Shown here: positions 6,694 through 15,026 of the stretch, piece after piece | Layout of the letters: each line of letters begins with the position of its first letter | How positions within the stretch are numbered: the stretch's first letter is position 1 | Assembly (NCBI RefSeq): GCF_003479805.1 | Contig: NZ_QUHV01000002.1 | Coordinates: 163,676 to 227,675, forward strand | Reading direction: 5' to 3' | From: Collinsella sp. AF08-23 | GTDB lineage: Bacteria; Actinomycetota; Coriobacteriia; Coriobacteriales; Coriobacteriaceae | Length of the DNA stretch: 64,000 bases | Position numbers and translations under genes: made by a program | The notes under the pieces: model-generated | The model's input: only the letters and a program-made list of their open reading frames with translations | Database searches by the model: none | Told to the model about the DNA's origin: nothing

Positions 6694-8869
6694 ACTCGCT
6701 TGGGGCAACGTGCGCCGTGCGGGTAAGGACTACTTGGTCTACCTGCTCACGCTCACGCTTGCCGTCACGGTGTTCTACGCGTTCAACACCATTTCCGTTC
6801 AGGCGGATCTGGTGCTTGAGGAAGAGGGCATGCCCGAACTCCTAAGCACCATCATGTCCGGACTCACCATGTTCCTCGCTACGCTCATGGGTTTTCTCAT
6901 GGTGTACGCGAACAACTTCATCATGAAGCGACGCAAGAAGGAATTCGGCCTGTATCAGGTCCTTGGCATGAGTCGTGGCCAGGTGTCGCGCGTGATGGCC
7001 CTCGAGACGGCCATCGTCTCCGGTGCGGCCCTTGTACTCGGCATCGCGCTGGGTGTGGGATTCTCCCAGCTCATGACCTTCTTCACGGCGTCACTGTTCA
7101 AAACGCAGATCCGTGACTTCCATTTCTTTTTCTCGGTGCCGGCATTTTTGATCACGGTGGGTTGCCTGGTTGCGATTTTCCTGGTGACGCTCGTGTTCAA
7201 CCTGCGCGTGGTGCGTCGTGCCAAGGTGATCGACCTCATGAGCGCCGGTCGCAAGAATGAGGCCATCAAGATGCGCAACCCGATCGTGTCCGCGGCGATA
7301 TTCATCCTGGGCACCGCACTCATCGGCATTGCGTACTTCCGGCTGCTGCGTGACGGCCTGCCCATTGACAGCGCGCCAAGCGAGATCGAAGCCGCCATGA
7401 ATCAGTTCATGCTCACCACGGGCATTGTGGTTGTGGGCACGATTCTGTTCTTCTTTGGTCTGTCCGGGTTCTTGCTCAAGGTGCTCCAGGCCGCGCGCGG
7501 TCTGTATTGGAGGGGCCTTAACATGTTCACCGTGCGCCAGCTGTCCGCAAAGGTGAACACGATGAGCTTTTCCATGGCCATCATCTCGATGATTTTGTTC
7601 CTAGCCATCACGAGCGTGACGGGCGGCATGTCCATTGCCAGCGTGATGAACACGAGCGTGGAGCGCAGCACGATCGCCGATTATTCGCGCGTGGTTATGT
7701 ACCTTGGCGAGAACGTGGTGAACGACCCCACATATACGGGCGACATACCCATGAAGCTTGCGACCGAGCCCGTGGACATCCTGGAGCTGAGCCGGAGCAA
7801 CGTCATCGATAAGGGCACATCCGAGGAGCGCCCCTTCGACCTTGCGGGCATCTTGGGTAGCCACGTCCAGGTGGAAATCTACGACTCGCGACCGATAGGC
7901 ACCAAGTTACCGTTGGTGAGCCTGAATGATCTTGCCGCTGCGGTGGACATGCCCATGCCCAAGGGCACGAACTCGAGTAACGCGAGCATGATGGGCCTGA
8001 CGGTCATGAAGGAGAGCGACTACAATCGCTATCTCGACTTCCGTGGTAAGGAGCACGTCGACCTGGGTGATGATGGCTACCTCATCACGAGCGACATGGG
8101 CGAGTCGGTGAACAAGATCTACAACGCCGACATGCGCGAGGGCGTGGAGATCGAGCTTGGCGGACGCGTGCTTCGTCCCGTCGCCGCGAGTGTGGACGAG
8201 GCCGCGAGCTCCTTCTTCAACTCCTCGATGGGCAGCAATTCGGGCACAATCGTCGTGCCGGACGAGCTGGTGGATGCAAGTGGCCTGCCGCTGTACGCGA
8301 GCTACTTCTTGGGCGACTACCGCGAGGGCCTCACGTACGACGAGACGGAGGGCTACGTACGTCAGGACCGCTCGTGGGATCAGATCCTGAACGCAGACGG
8401 GTCCGAAAGCGCGATTTGGGGCATGGAGGCCACGCGTGCCCAGAGCTACGAGTCCACGAACTCCATGAACGGTCTCATCAGCTACCTGGCCATCTATATC
8501 GGCTTCGTGCTTGTGGTGGCATGCGCGGCGATTCTCACGATCCAGCAGCTCTCGGGCGTGGCAGACTCCGGCAAGAACTGCCGCATCCTATCCGAGCTGG
8601 GCACGTCCAACCGCGAGATCATGCGCTCCGTTTTGGTGCAGCAGGCGATCTTCTTTGTGTTCCCGCTGCTGATGGGTGTTGCGCACTCCTTCGTGGCGCT
8701 GCAGGTGGTCATCGAGATCGTGGCGCTGTTCGGCGGCATGTCGATTGGCGGGACCGTGGGTGTGACGTGCGGCATCTTCCTGCTGTGCTACGGCGGCTAC
8801 TTTGTGGTCACGTATTTCATGAGCAAGGGCATTGTCCAAGATTCGATTCGCCTACGCCATGCGCAATAG
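6683..8869 (+). CDS. ABC transporter permease, BceB/FtsX-like
   Basis: The protein has 728 residues. N-terminal helices lead into a first FtsX domain (about 50-190, with the LYQVLGMSRGQ coupling region). Middle helices follow, then a large soluble extracellular stretch (about 340-590), and a second FtsX-like bundle at the C-terminus. This is the BceB/VraG layout of antimicrobial-peptide resistance exporters. GGGAGGG precedes the ATG at 6683, inside the 3' end of the ATPase gene, so translation is probably coupled. Bce systems normally sit beside an intramembrane-sensing histidine kinase and regulator; none is adjacent here. Export of a cell-wall-active peptide or a lipid-linked substrate is plausible but unproven. 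Confidence 0.88.
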   Translation: MLCKLAWGNVRRAGKDYLVYLLTLTLAVTVFYAFNTISVQADLVLEEEGMPELLSTIMSGLTMFLATLMGFLMVYANNFIMKRRKKEFGLYQVLGMSRGQVSRVMALETAIVSGAALVLGIALGVGFSQLMTFFTASLFKTQIRDFHFFFSVPAFLITVGCLVAIFLVTLVFNLRVVRRAKVIDLMSAGRKNEAIKMRNPIVSAAIFILGTALIGIAYFRLLRDGLPIDSAPSEIEAAMNQFMLTTGIVVVGTILFFFGLSGFLLKVLQAARGLYWRGLNMFTVRQLSAKVNTMSFSMAIISMILFLAITSVTGGMSIASVMNTSVERSTIADYSRVVMYLGENVVNDPTYTGDIPMKLATEPVDILELSRSNVIDKGTSEERPFDLAGILGSHVQVEIYDSRPIGTKLPLVSLNDLAAAVDMPMPKGTNSSNASMMGLTVMKESDYNRYLDFRGKEHVDLGDDGYLITSDMGESVNKIYNADMREGVEIELGGRVLRPVAASVDEAASSFFNSSMGSNSGTIVVPDELVDASGLPLYASYFLGDYREGLTYDETEGYVRQDRSWDQILNADGSESAIWGMEATRAQSYESTNSMNGLISYLAIYIGFVLVVACAAILTIQQLSGVADSGKNCRILSELGTSNREIMRSVLVQQAIFFVFPLLMGVAHSFVALQVVIEIVALFGGMSIGGTVGVTCGIFLLCYGGYFVVTYFMSKGIVQDSIRLRHAQ

Positions 8870-8987
8870 GCACTCGGGCGGCGCCTGCGAGGGGTTCCCG
8901 TGCGCAGGCGCAACGTCCTGTTCGCTCTGGAGGCGTTAACGCTTCACGGAGAGGTTGTATTTGTACCGATGTGGGAGGTGCTTGCAG

Positions 8988-9125
8988 GTGTTCGAGGCGA
9001 TTGCCGTTTTGGTAGACACAGCTATGTTGGTCGTAGGCGTGGCGGCAGTTATCAGCTCGCGCACGTCGGAACCTTCGGCGTGTGAGCGGCGGCAGGGCGG
9101 CATTGGTGCCAGCGGCATGAAATAG
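8988..9125 (+). CDS. Putative 45-residue membrane peptide
   Basis: A GTG at 8988 with GGGAGG 9 nt upstream opens a 45-codon frame ending TAG at 9123-9125. The peptide starts (M)FEAIAVLVDTAMLVVGVAAV, one hydrophobic helix, followed by a polar, basic tail. An intrinsic terminator follows 5 bp after the stop, which supports a real transcript end. It lies 118 bp behind the ABC permease and could be a last operon gene. No family is recognised. It may also be a chance frame. Confidence 0.4.
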   Translation: MFEAIAVLVDTAMLVVGVAAVISSRTSEPSACERRQGGIGASGMK

Positions 9126-9130
9126 AAAAG

Positions 9131-9165
9131 TGGGTCTGGCGCAATAGGATGCCGGACCCATTTTT
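9131..9165. terminator. Intrinsic terminator between convergent genes
   Basis: Ten-bp stem TGGGTCTGGC / GCCGGACCCA (one G-T pair), 10-nt loop, then TTTTT on the plus strand and AAAA before the stem on the other side. It lies between the rightward ABC operon and the leftward cyclo-ligase gene and can serve both. Confidence 0.8.
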
Positions 9166-9940
9166 ATGCCGTAATGAACTGCGGGACCTTGCGGTCGTGT
9201 TCATCACAGGGAACCCGATCGACCTCCTGCTCGACGAACGCGACGCCCAAAAGCTGACAATCCTCGCGCAGTTGCGGCAGGTAGCGGTCGTAGGTGCCCC
9301 GTCCGTAGCCCAAGCGGTTGCCTTGAGCGTCAAATGCGACGGCGGGCACAATGACCAAATCGATTTCCGATGGGGGTACAACCGGGAAGCGCGTGTCGTC
9401 CTTGGGGGGAACGCTGCCCTTGATGCGCGAGGGGATGAAGCGGCGCGTCGCGCCCGCACGCGTGCTGGTGTACGTCTGGTGCTCTTCGGTCACAGCGGGT
9501 CCCCAGGGCTTGCGCGGGTCAACGATGAACGGCACGTTTCCGCCCAAGTAGTTGTTGCACGAGACGGAGCGCATGCACATGGCTCCCTGTGCGGCGTTAG
9601 GGATCATGCACGGGAACACAATGCGGTACCCGTATGCGTATGCCCCGCGAATGAAGCGATCGAGATCGACTTCATAGCGCAGTGCCGCGTACACTGCGAG
9701 CGTTGGGGGCTGTCCGTTTTTGCCCTTAATACCGCTGGCGCGTAACTGGTCGAGCAGCTTGTTGCATATCTCGCGTGATTTCGTCGAGCGGGCGCTCGGG
9801 CGCAGCTCCTGGCGGCACTCGATGATTGCGCGGCGCACGTCGCTCTTTTGTTCGAGAATCTCCTGTTCAGCAGCACTGGGCTTTTCGCGGGGAGCGCTTT
9901 CCGTTGTGGCCGGCGTCTTCGTATGTTTTGCAGTTGCCAT
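9164..9940 (-). CDS. 5-formyltetrahydrofolate cyclo-ligase family protein
   Basis: The protein has 258 residues, longer than the typical 180-200 because of a polar N-terminal extension of about 35 residues. The family converts 5-formyl-THF to 5,10-methenyl-THF with ATP in the cytoplasm. Supporting motifs are an N-terminal helix with an ECRQELRPSARSTKS segment, PPSEIDLVIVPAVAFD and the signature NRLGYGRGTYDRYL near the C-terminus, which binds ATP and folate. The start at 9940 is chosen because GAGAGG lies 7-8 nt upstream. It is the last gene of its strand before the shared terminator, 73 bp behind the M16C peptidase gene. Confidence 0.88.
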   Translation of the reverse strand: MATAKHTKTPATTESAPREKPSAAEQEILEQKSDVRRAIIECRQELRPSARSTKSREICNKLLDQLRASGIKGKNGQPPTLAVYAALRYEVDLDRFIRGAYAYGYRIVFPCMIPNAAQGAMCMRSVSCNNYLGGNVPFIVDPRKPWGPAVTEEHQTYTSTRAGATRRFIPSRIKGSVPPKDDTRFPVVPPSEIDLVIVPAVAFDAQGNRLGYGRGTYDRYLPQLREDCQLLGVAFVEQEVDRVPCDEHDRKVPQFITA

Positions 9941-10013
9941 TGCACGGTCCTCTCGTCTTCGTCTGTCCATTCTACCGCTTGCCACGTGCGGCCGCGCGGG
10001 AGAGGGGGCTGCT

Positions 10014-13000
10014 TTACGCCTCCTCCCCGCATGTGTCGCATGTGTCGCTCAGCAGATCAACGACGTTCCAGTTCGCATTGCTCGCCTCGATCACGTCGCG
10101 CCCGGCAAATACGCAGGCGGGGGCATCGTTCGCGATGCGCTTGACGTCGTCGCTCAACGCCCGAAGCGCCTCGGGGGTCGCCTCGAGCATTTGGCGCCGA
10201 CGCACGGAGCGCTGCTCGGGCGGCGTCTTGCAGAAGTATTCGGCGTTGCGACGCTTGGTAAGCGCGTAGGGCTTGATCGGCGCGTCAACACCCGAAACAC
10301 AGCTCACGATGAAGCCCTCGAAGGTCTGAGTGTCGGGCGCAAACGACGTGAGCCAGTCGCCGGAGGCCGCGATGCGCGCGAGCGACGGGTCGATGGCGGG
10401 GTCGCGGTACGTGTAGAAGCTCGCGTGGCGCGGGCTCGGCGAGCGGAAACCGCAGCCGTAGGCACCGCCCTTCACGCGGATCTCGTTCCATAGGTAATCG
10501 TAGGATAGGGCGTTGGAGGCGACGCTCCATACGCCGTCGGTCTCGATGCCCAGCACGCGTGGGTCGCAGGCGCGGGCGAGGTAGCTCACATCGCTGGGAA
10601 TGACGAAGGCCTCATGCTTGTCCTCGGGCCACGGCACGTAGAGCTCCTTGGTGGGCGCGGTGCGGGGGGCGAGGCCCAGGTTTCCCGCGGCCGCCCAGTA
10701 GCGCCGGAAGTCCTCATCGGAGCCGGTGAAACTTGCGATGCCGCCGGTCGACGTGAAGATGCGCTCGCGCAGGTCGCGTAGGGTGTCGCACAGCGCGTCT
10801 TTGCGCTCGTCGAAATGTTCGAGCAGGTCGCGTAGGAAGCGGTAGAAGTCGATGCCGGAAAGCTGCTGCGTGAGCACGGCAGCCGGCGAGACGTAGGACA
10901 TGGCGCGCGCGAGCGCGGCGCTGTGTCCGTTCATGAGGAAGCCCTGCTCCATGCCGATGCGCATCTGCGTGAGCACGTCGCGCATGCGGTCGGTGTCCTC
11001 GAAGATCGTGGTCGCCCAGACCTCGCGCGGGATGCTCGCCAGGGCGTCCATCTTCTCGGACAGGGCTCCCGCGGAGACCAGCAGGCGCGGGCGCGCGAGC
11101 TTCCAGTTGGGCTGTGTGGCGACCTCGGTGGTGAAGGAGAGGAAGCCGAGGTTCGCGCCGATGTAGCTGTCGAGCTCGCCTGCGCTCATGCGCTCGGTCG
11201 CGAGCTGCTGCATGAGACGGGCGAGGACCGTGACGTAGGGGAGTTCGGAGAATGCGAGGTGCGACAGGTCGAAGTAGGTGAGGGCGTACGCGAGCTGATG
11301 CGTGGGCAGGTCGTGGCGCAGGCAGGGGATGGGGGTCTGCTTGTTCAGGACGAGCTGGGGCTCGGGGCGCGCGGGCCCGATGTCGCTCACGCGCAGGCGC
11401 GGCAGCGTCGCCTTGGCCTCGGGCGCGTCCTCGGCCTCCTGGCGCTCGCGCAGCTCGGCAACGTCCTCCACGATGCGCTGGAGCCCCGCCTCGTCGAGGG
11501 CTGCCTTTGCCGCGGCGAGTTCGTCTGCCTCCTCGCGCGCGGCGCGCGCGTCATCGGCGACGGGGACGAGCTCCACCAGCGCATGGTGGCCGCTTTCGAG
11601 CACGATCTCGCGCAGCAGGTCCTCGAAGTACGTGGTGCTCAGTGCCTGCTTGAGCTCGGCGTAGACCTTGCCGTACTCGAGCGCCCGTGTGGCTGCGGCG
11701 TCGGTGTCTTCATAGAGCCACGTGCCGAGCGCGTCGCACGCGATGGCGACGCCGTCGGCGATGCCAAAGTCGCGTTGCCGCAGGTCGAATTCCTCACTGG
11801 CGAGGACGGCGGCGAGGCGATCGCGCGGGATGCCGTTTTCCACCAGGTCGCGGCAGGCGTCCTCGATCACGCGGCGGAACTCGCCCGCGACGCCCGGCTT
11901 GGCGTTCTGCAGGATGATGAGTGTGTGGGGCTGCAGCTGGTCGCCCGAGGTGTAGCTCACCACGTTGCCGCCCAAGCCCGCAGCGAGGATCGCCTTCTTG
12001 ACGGGGGCTTCGTTGGTTCCGAGCAGGGCGTCGAACATGATGTCCGCGGCTATGAGGCGCTTGCGGTCGGCGACGTCGCCGAGCACGTACGCCATGCCCA
12101 CCAGTGCGTTTTCCGGAGTGGTGGGCATGTCGACGCGCTCGTAATCGCAGGTGACGGGCTCTTGCCACGTGAGGGGGTTGGGCTCCCCGATGGTGACGGG
12201 TGCGCACGTGGCGGTTGCGGCTCCGTCGGCCCCAACGACCCCGGTGGGCTCAGCTGCGTCAGACGCCTTGCGCGCTTTTGCCAGCGCCCGGGCGCGGGCC
12301 TCCTCGTCGCGGAGACGCGGCTCGTCGCCCAGGTAGCGCTCGTCTAAAAACGCAAGCTCGCGCTCGACCTCCATGTCTCCGTAGAGAACGATGTAGCTGT
12401 TCGCCAGGTTGTAATGGCGCGCATGCGTGTCGAGGAAGTGCTCGTAGGTGAGCTGCGGGATGGCGCGCGGGTCGCCGCCCGACTCGCAGGCATACGCCGT
12501 GGTGGGGAACAGCGCCCGGTTGACGGCGTCGTCGAGGACGCTCATCGGGTCGGACAGTGCGCCTTTCATCTCGTTGAACACCACGCCGTTGTAGCGCAGG
12601 GTGCCTTGCTCGAGCGGAGCGCCTTCGGGGACGTCGAGCTCGTAGTGCCAACCCTCCTGCTCGAAGATGGCGCGTTTAGTGTAGATCGCGGGGTTGAGCA
12701 CGGCGTCCATGTAGACGTCCATGAGGTTCAGCAGATCCTGCTCATTGGTCGTTGCCACGGGGTAGACCGTCTTGTCCGGGTACGTCATGGCGTTGAGGAA
12801 CGTCTGCATGGAGCTCTTGATGAGGTCCACGAAGGGCTCCTTGACGGGGAATTTGGCCGACCCGCACAGGACCGAGTGCTCGAGAATGTGGAACACGCCG
12901 GTGTCGTCGGTGGGCGGGGTCTTGAAGCCGATGGCGAACGCCTTGTTCTCGTCTTCGCAGGCGAGGTAGAGCAGACGGGCGCCGGATGCCTCGTGGTGCA

Positions 13001-13178
13001 GCACGTAGGCGTCGGCGTCGAATTCGGCGAGGGGTTTGGCCGTGGTGACGGTGAAGCCGGACACGGTTACGCCGGGTGTGAGCAGCTGGGAGGCGCGGTC
13101 GCGGACAGAGGCATGCGGGCGCGTGGGGGCTTCATCGCAGGGGGAGGTTTGTTTGCAGGTGGAGACCGGCTGGTTCAT
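10014..13178 (-). CDS. M16C-family zinc metallopeptidase (presequence protease/insulinase type)
   Basis: The protein has 1054 residues, close to the usual length of the M16C PreP-like single-chain peptidases. The inverted zinc motif HILEH is at 97-101 and the third ligand E203 sits in FNEMKG. The second half carries the inactive pseudo-catalytic repeat expected for this fold, including an R-Y-type tail (KGGAYGCGF) that contributes to substrate binding. The family encloses and degrades short unstructured peptides in the cytosol. No signal peptide is seen. AAAGGAG precedes the ATG. It is probably transcribed together with the downstream cyclo-ligase gene. The family call is firm; the substrate is unknown. 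Confidence 0.93.
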   Translation of the reverse strand: MNQPVSTCKQTSPCDEAPTRPHASVRDRASQLLTPGVTVSGFTVTTAKPLAEFDADAYVLHHEASGARLLYLACEDENKAFAIGFKTPPTDDTGVFHILEHSVLCGSAKFPVKEPFVDLIKSSMQTFLNAMTYPDKTVYPVATTNEQDLLNLMDVYMDAVLNPAIYTKRAIFEQEGWHYELDVPEGAPLEQGTLRYNGVVFNEMKGALSDPMSVLDDAVNRALFPTTAYACESGGDPRAIPQLTYEHFLDTHARHYNLANSYIVLYGDMEVERELAFLDERYLGDEPRLRDEEARARALAKARKASDAAEPTGVVGADGAATATCAPVTIGEPNPLTWQEPVTCDYERVDMPTTPENALVGMAYVLGDVADRKRLIAADIMFDALLGTNEAPVKKAILAAGLGGNVVSYTSGDQLQPHTLIILQNAKPGVAGEFRRVIEDACRDLVENGIPRDRLAAVLASEEFDLRQRDFGIADGVAIACDALGTWLYEDTDAAATRALEYGKVYAELKQALSTTYFEDLLREIVLESGHHALVELVPVADDARAAREEADELAAAKAALDEAGLQRIVEDVAELRERQEAEDAPEAKATLPRLRVSDIGPARPEPQLVLNKQTPIPCLRHDLPTHQLAYALTYFDLSHLAFSELPYVTVLARLMQQLATERMSAGELDSYIGANLGFLSFTTEVATQPNWKLARPRLLVSAGALSEKMDALASIPREVWATTIFEDTDRMRDVLTQMRIGMEQGFLMNGHSAALARAMSYVSPAAVLTQQLSGIDFYRFLRDLLEHFDERKDALCDTLRDLRERIFTSTGGIASFTGSDEDFRRYWAAAGNLGLAPRTAPTKELYVPWPEDKHEAFVIPSDVSYLARACDPRVLGIETDGVWSVASNALSYDYLWNEIRVKGGAYGCGFRSPSPRHASFYTYRDPAIDPSLARIAASGDWLTSFAPDTQTFEGFIVSCVSGVDAPIKPYALTKRRNAEYFCKTPPEQRSVRRRQMLEATPEALRALSDDVKRIANDAPACVFAGRDVIEASNANWNVVDLLSDTCDTCGEEA

Positions 13179-13557
13179 GCGAAGCTCCTTTATGGAGAGT
13201 GTTTGCTACGTTGGTCGCTTCGCCCAGTATACCCGCTCGGCGGTCTGGCACTCCGCGCTTGCGATCCGTCCCTGCCGCGGAACATGCTCACCTCGCGCCC
13301 ACACCGACTCTTTCAAATGCTGCTAGACATACAGAACACGCCTCCGATACAGCACACGCCTCCGCTGCGGCACGCGTCTCCTGTGCAGCATGCGCTTCCG
13401 GCGGGCGTTGCCCCCTAGAAATGGGCGTCTCCGAGCAATTCGGCTCTCGTTATCTCAGGCAAAGGGTCCATATCTTTCGCTAGAGGCGATGGTTTGCTCA
13501 ATGGGCGCGCTTGGCTTGAGGTATCGTTGTCCCGCAAGACGACGAGATGGGGGATGC
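13179..13557. other. Gene-free divergent intergenic region with short tandem repeats
   Basis: Separates the leftward M16C gene from the rightward EamA gene. The only clear structure is the tandem 18-bp repeat block at about 13334-13405. No supported gene. A long rightward frame entering from the left is only the reverse of the peptidase gene. Confidence 0.6.
13334..13405. repeat. About four imperfect 18-bp tandem repeats
   Basis: Units related to CACGCCTCCGATACAGCA recur four times with growing divergence (CACGCCTCCG, CACGCCTCCG, CACGCGTCTC, CATGCGCTTC at 18-bp spacing). The 18-bp period is a multiple of three, but no ribosome binding site leads into the repeat. There are no spacers, so it is not a CRISPR array. 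Confidence 0.5.
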
Positions 13558-14625
13558 ATGACGAACGGAAAGATGGAATCGCGCGGCTGCGGCGACGACA
13601 TCGAAGACGCAGGCAAGGCTGCTGAGGTTGCTGCTTTCGAGAAGCGTGAGCGCATGGGTCTGGCATCGTCCATCAAGCCGGGGGCCGATGCGGATGCTGC
13701 CTCACGCGCGGCACGGCGCTCGATGCGCGAGCGTCTGAACGACCGGGATTCACGCCGTCTGCTCGTTGGGGTGCTCGCCACGCTGTTCGGCGGTATCTTT
13801 TGGGGCTTTTCCGGCACGTCTGCAAGCTACCTGTTCGCGCACTACCAGATCGACACCATTTGGCTGCTCAGCATACGCCAGCTTCTCGCTGGTGCTATGT
13901 TCATGGTCGTCATTCTGCTGTTCGACCGCGTTCGCTTTGTGCAGCTGCTCAAGAACCCGCGCCACCTGGCGGTCATGGCAGTGTTCACCCTGTTCGGTGT
14001 GTTTGGCAACTCGTTTTCCTATCTGCTTGCGGTTCGCTTGACCAACGCCGGCACTGCGACCGTCATGCAGTGCCTTCAGCTCGTGCTCATCATGGTATAT
14101 ACCTGTATTGTCACGCGCCGGCTCCCACGCCGCCGCGAGCTCGCGGGCGTGGTCTTGGCATTTGCGGGCGCGTTCCTCATCGCCACGGGTGGCGACCCCA
14201 GCACGCTCGTGATTCCGCCCGAGGGGCTGGCCGTGGGCTTGATCTCGGCGGTGGGCGCCGCCTGCATGTCGATCGTGCCTGCGAAGATTCTGCCGGTCTA
14301 TGGCTCATCCATTGTCACAGGCACCGCGATGTTCGCATCGGGGATTGTGCTCTCGGCGTTTGTGCAGCCGTGGCAGAGTATTCCGGCGTTCGATCCGGAG
14401 GGCTGGCTCGCGCTTGCCGTGCTTATCGTGGTTGGATCTTTCCTGGCGTACAACCTGTATATGCAGGGCGTTAAGGATATTGGAAGCGTGCGGGCGAGCC
14501 TCATCGGTACGATTGAGCCGGTGTCCGCCACGGTCACGAGCGCGCTTGTTTTGGGCACCGTGTTCGCGCCCACGGATCTGGTTGGTTTTGCCCTCATCAT
14601 CGTGATGGTGTTCTTAACGGTGTAG
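13558..14625 (+). CDS. EamA/DMT-family transporter
   Basis: The protein has 355 residues. A hydrophilic N-terminal extension of about 60 residues precedes ten membrane helices in two EamA repeats (about 70-205 and 220-355). Typical DMT features are the GGIFWGFSGTSA first helix, the NAGTATVMQCLQ segment ending repeat 1 and the SLIGTIEPVSAT segment in repeat 2. The family exports metabolites or amino acids; the substrate is not predictable. The ATG at 13558 has GGGGGAT just upstream. The extended charged N-terminus is unusual for the family, and translation might start further in. Monocistronic. Confidence 0.88.
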   Translation: MTNGKMESRGCGDDIEDAGKAAEVAAFEKRERMGLASSIKPGADADAASRAARRSMRERLNDRDSRRLLVGVLATLFGGIFWGFSGTSASYLFAHYQIDTIWLLSIRQLLAGAMFMVVILLFDRVRFVQLLKNPRHLAVMAVFTLFGVFGNSFSYLLAVRLTNAGTATVMQCLQLVLIMVYTCIVTRRLPRRRELAGVVLAFAGAFLIATGGDPSTLVIPPEGLAVGLISAVGAACMSIVPAKILPVYGSSIVTGTAMFASGIVLSAFVQPWQSIPAFDPEGWLALAVLIVVGSFLAYNLYMQGVKDIGSVRASLIGTIEPVSATVTSALVLGTVFAPTDLVGFALIIVMVFLTV

Positions 14626-14714
14626 CCCTGGCCGCGCTGCGCGGCAGCGTTCTCTCTCATGCTGATACTGGGTTCGTGGGTGTTTTCTGATGCGTGGATG
14701 CCTCTTGCGCCAGC

Positions 14715-14852
14715 AAAATACGCAAATGCGGGGATAAAAAAGGGAGGGCCGAGTAGCTGGCGTTATGCCCGCAGAAAACCAGCAGGTAGATTGAGCGCGC
14801 ATTGTGTGGCTACTTCAAGGGACCGATTATTATCCCCGCATTTGCGTATTTT
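14715..14852. repeat. 23-bp perfect inverted repeats enclosing 92 bp
   Basis: AAAATACGCAAATGCGGGGA (start of the left arm, 14715-14737) is matched exactly in inverse at 14830-14852. The 92-bp inside carries no gene and no obvious secondary pairing. The layout resembles a miniature inverted-repeat element or a long-range RNA stem. No clear target-site duplication is visible. Confidence 0.6.
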
Positions 14853-14870
14853 CGTCTGATGGGGGCGCAC

Positions 14871-14914
14871 GGAGGCGCCGCTCGGTCACTAAAAGACCGA
14901 GCGGCGCCTCCTTT
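14871..14914 (+). terminator. Strong hairpin, probable terminator
   Basis: Perfect 17-bp stem GGAGGCGCCGCTCGGTC / complement with a 7-nt loop ACTAAAA, followed by TTTGG. The T-tract is short. It lies 245 bp past the EamA stop, in front of the convergent carboxypeptidase gene. Confidence 0.6.
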
Positions 14915-15026
14915 GGTGCTCACGGTTCCTACTGGAAAGGCGTGGCACGGTCATTAATCGGTATGAGGGCTCATGTGAGTCGCTATGCCCAACGCAGACC
15001 GTTGAGGTTGTGGGCTCGCACGGGTG

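Larger units (their letters stand above)
14626..15026. other. Gene-free stretch with two inverted-repeat structures
   Basis: Between convergent genes for EamA and the M32 carboxypeptidase. It contains the 23-bp inverted repeat pair (14715-14852) and the 17-bp terminator hairpin (14871-14914). I see no gene with a ribosome binding site and sensible codon use. Confidence 0.6.

Noticed and set aside
10923..12347. A 474-codon plus-strand frame inside the M16C peptidase region
   Set aside because: Antisense shadow of a complete metallopeptidase with zinc ligands in order.
13334..13405. Regular short repeats considered as a CRISPR array
   Set aside because: Units are contiguous without spacers, only 18 bp, and diverge from one to the next.
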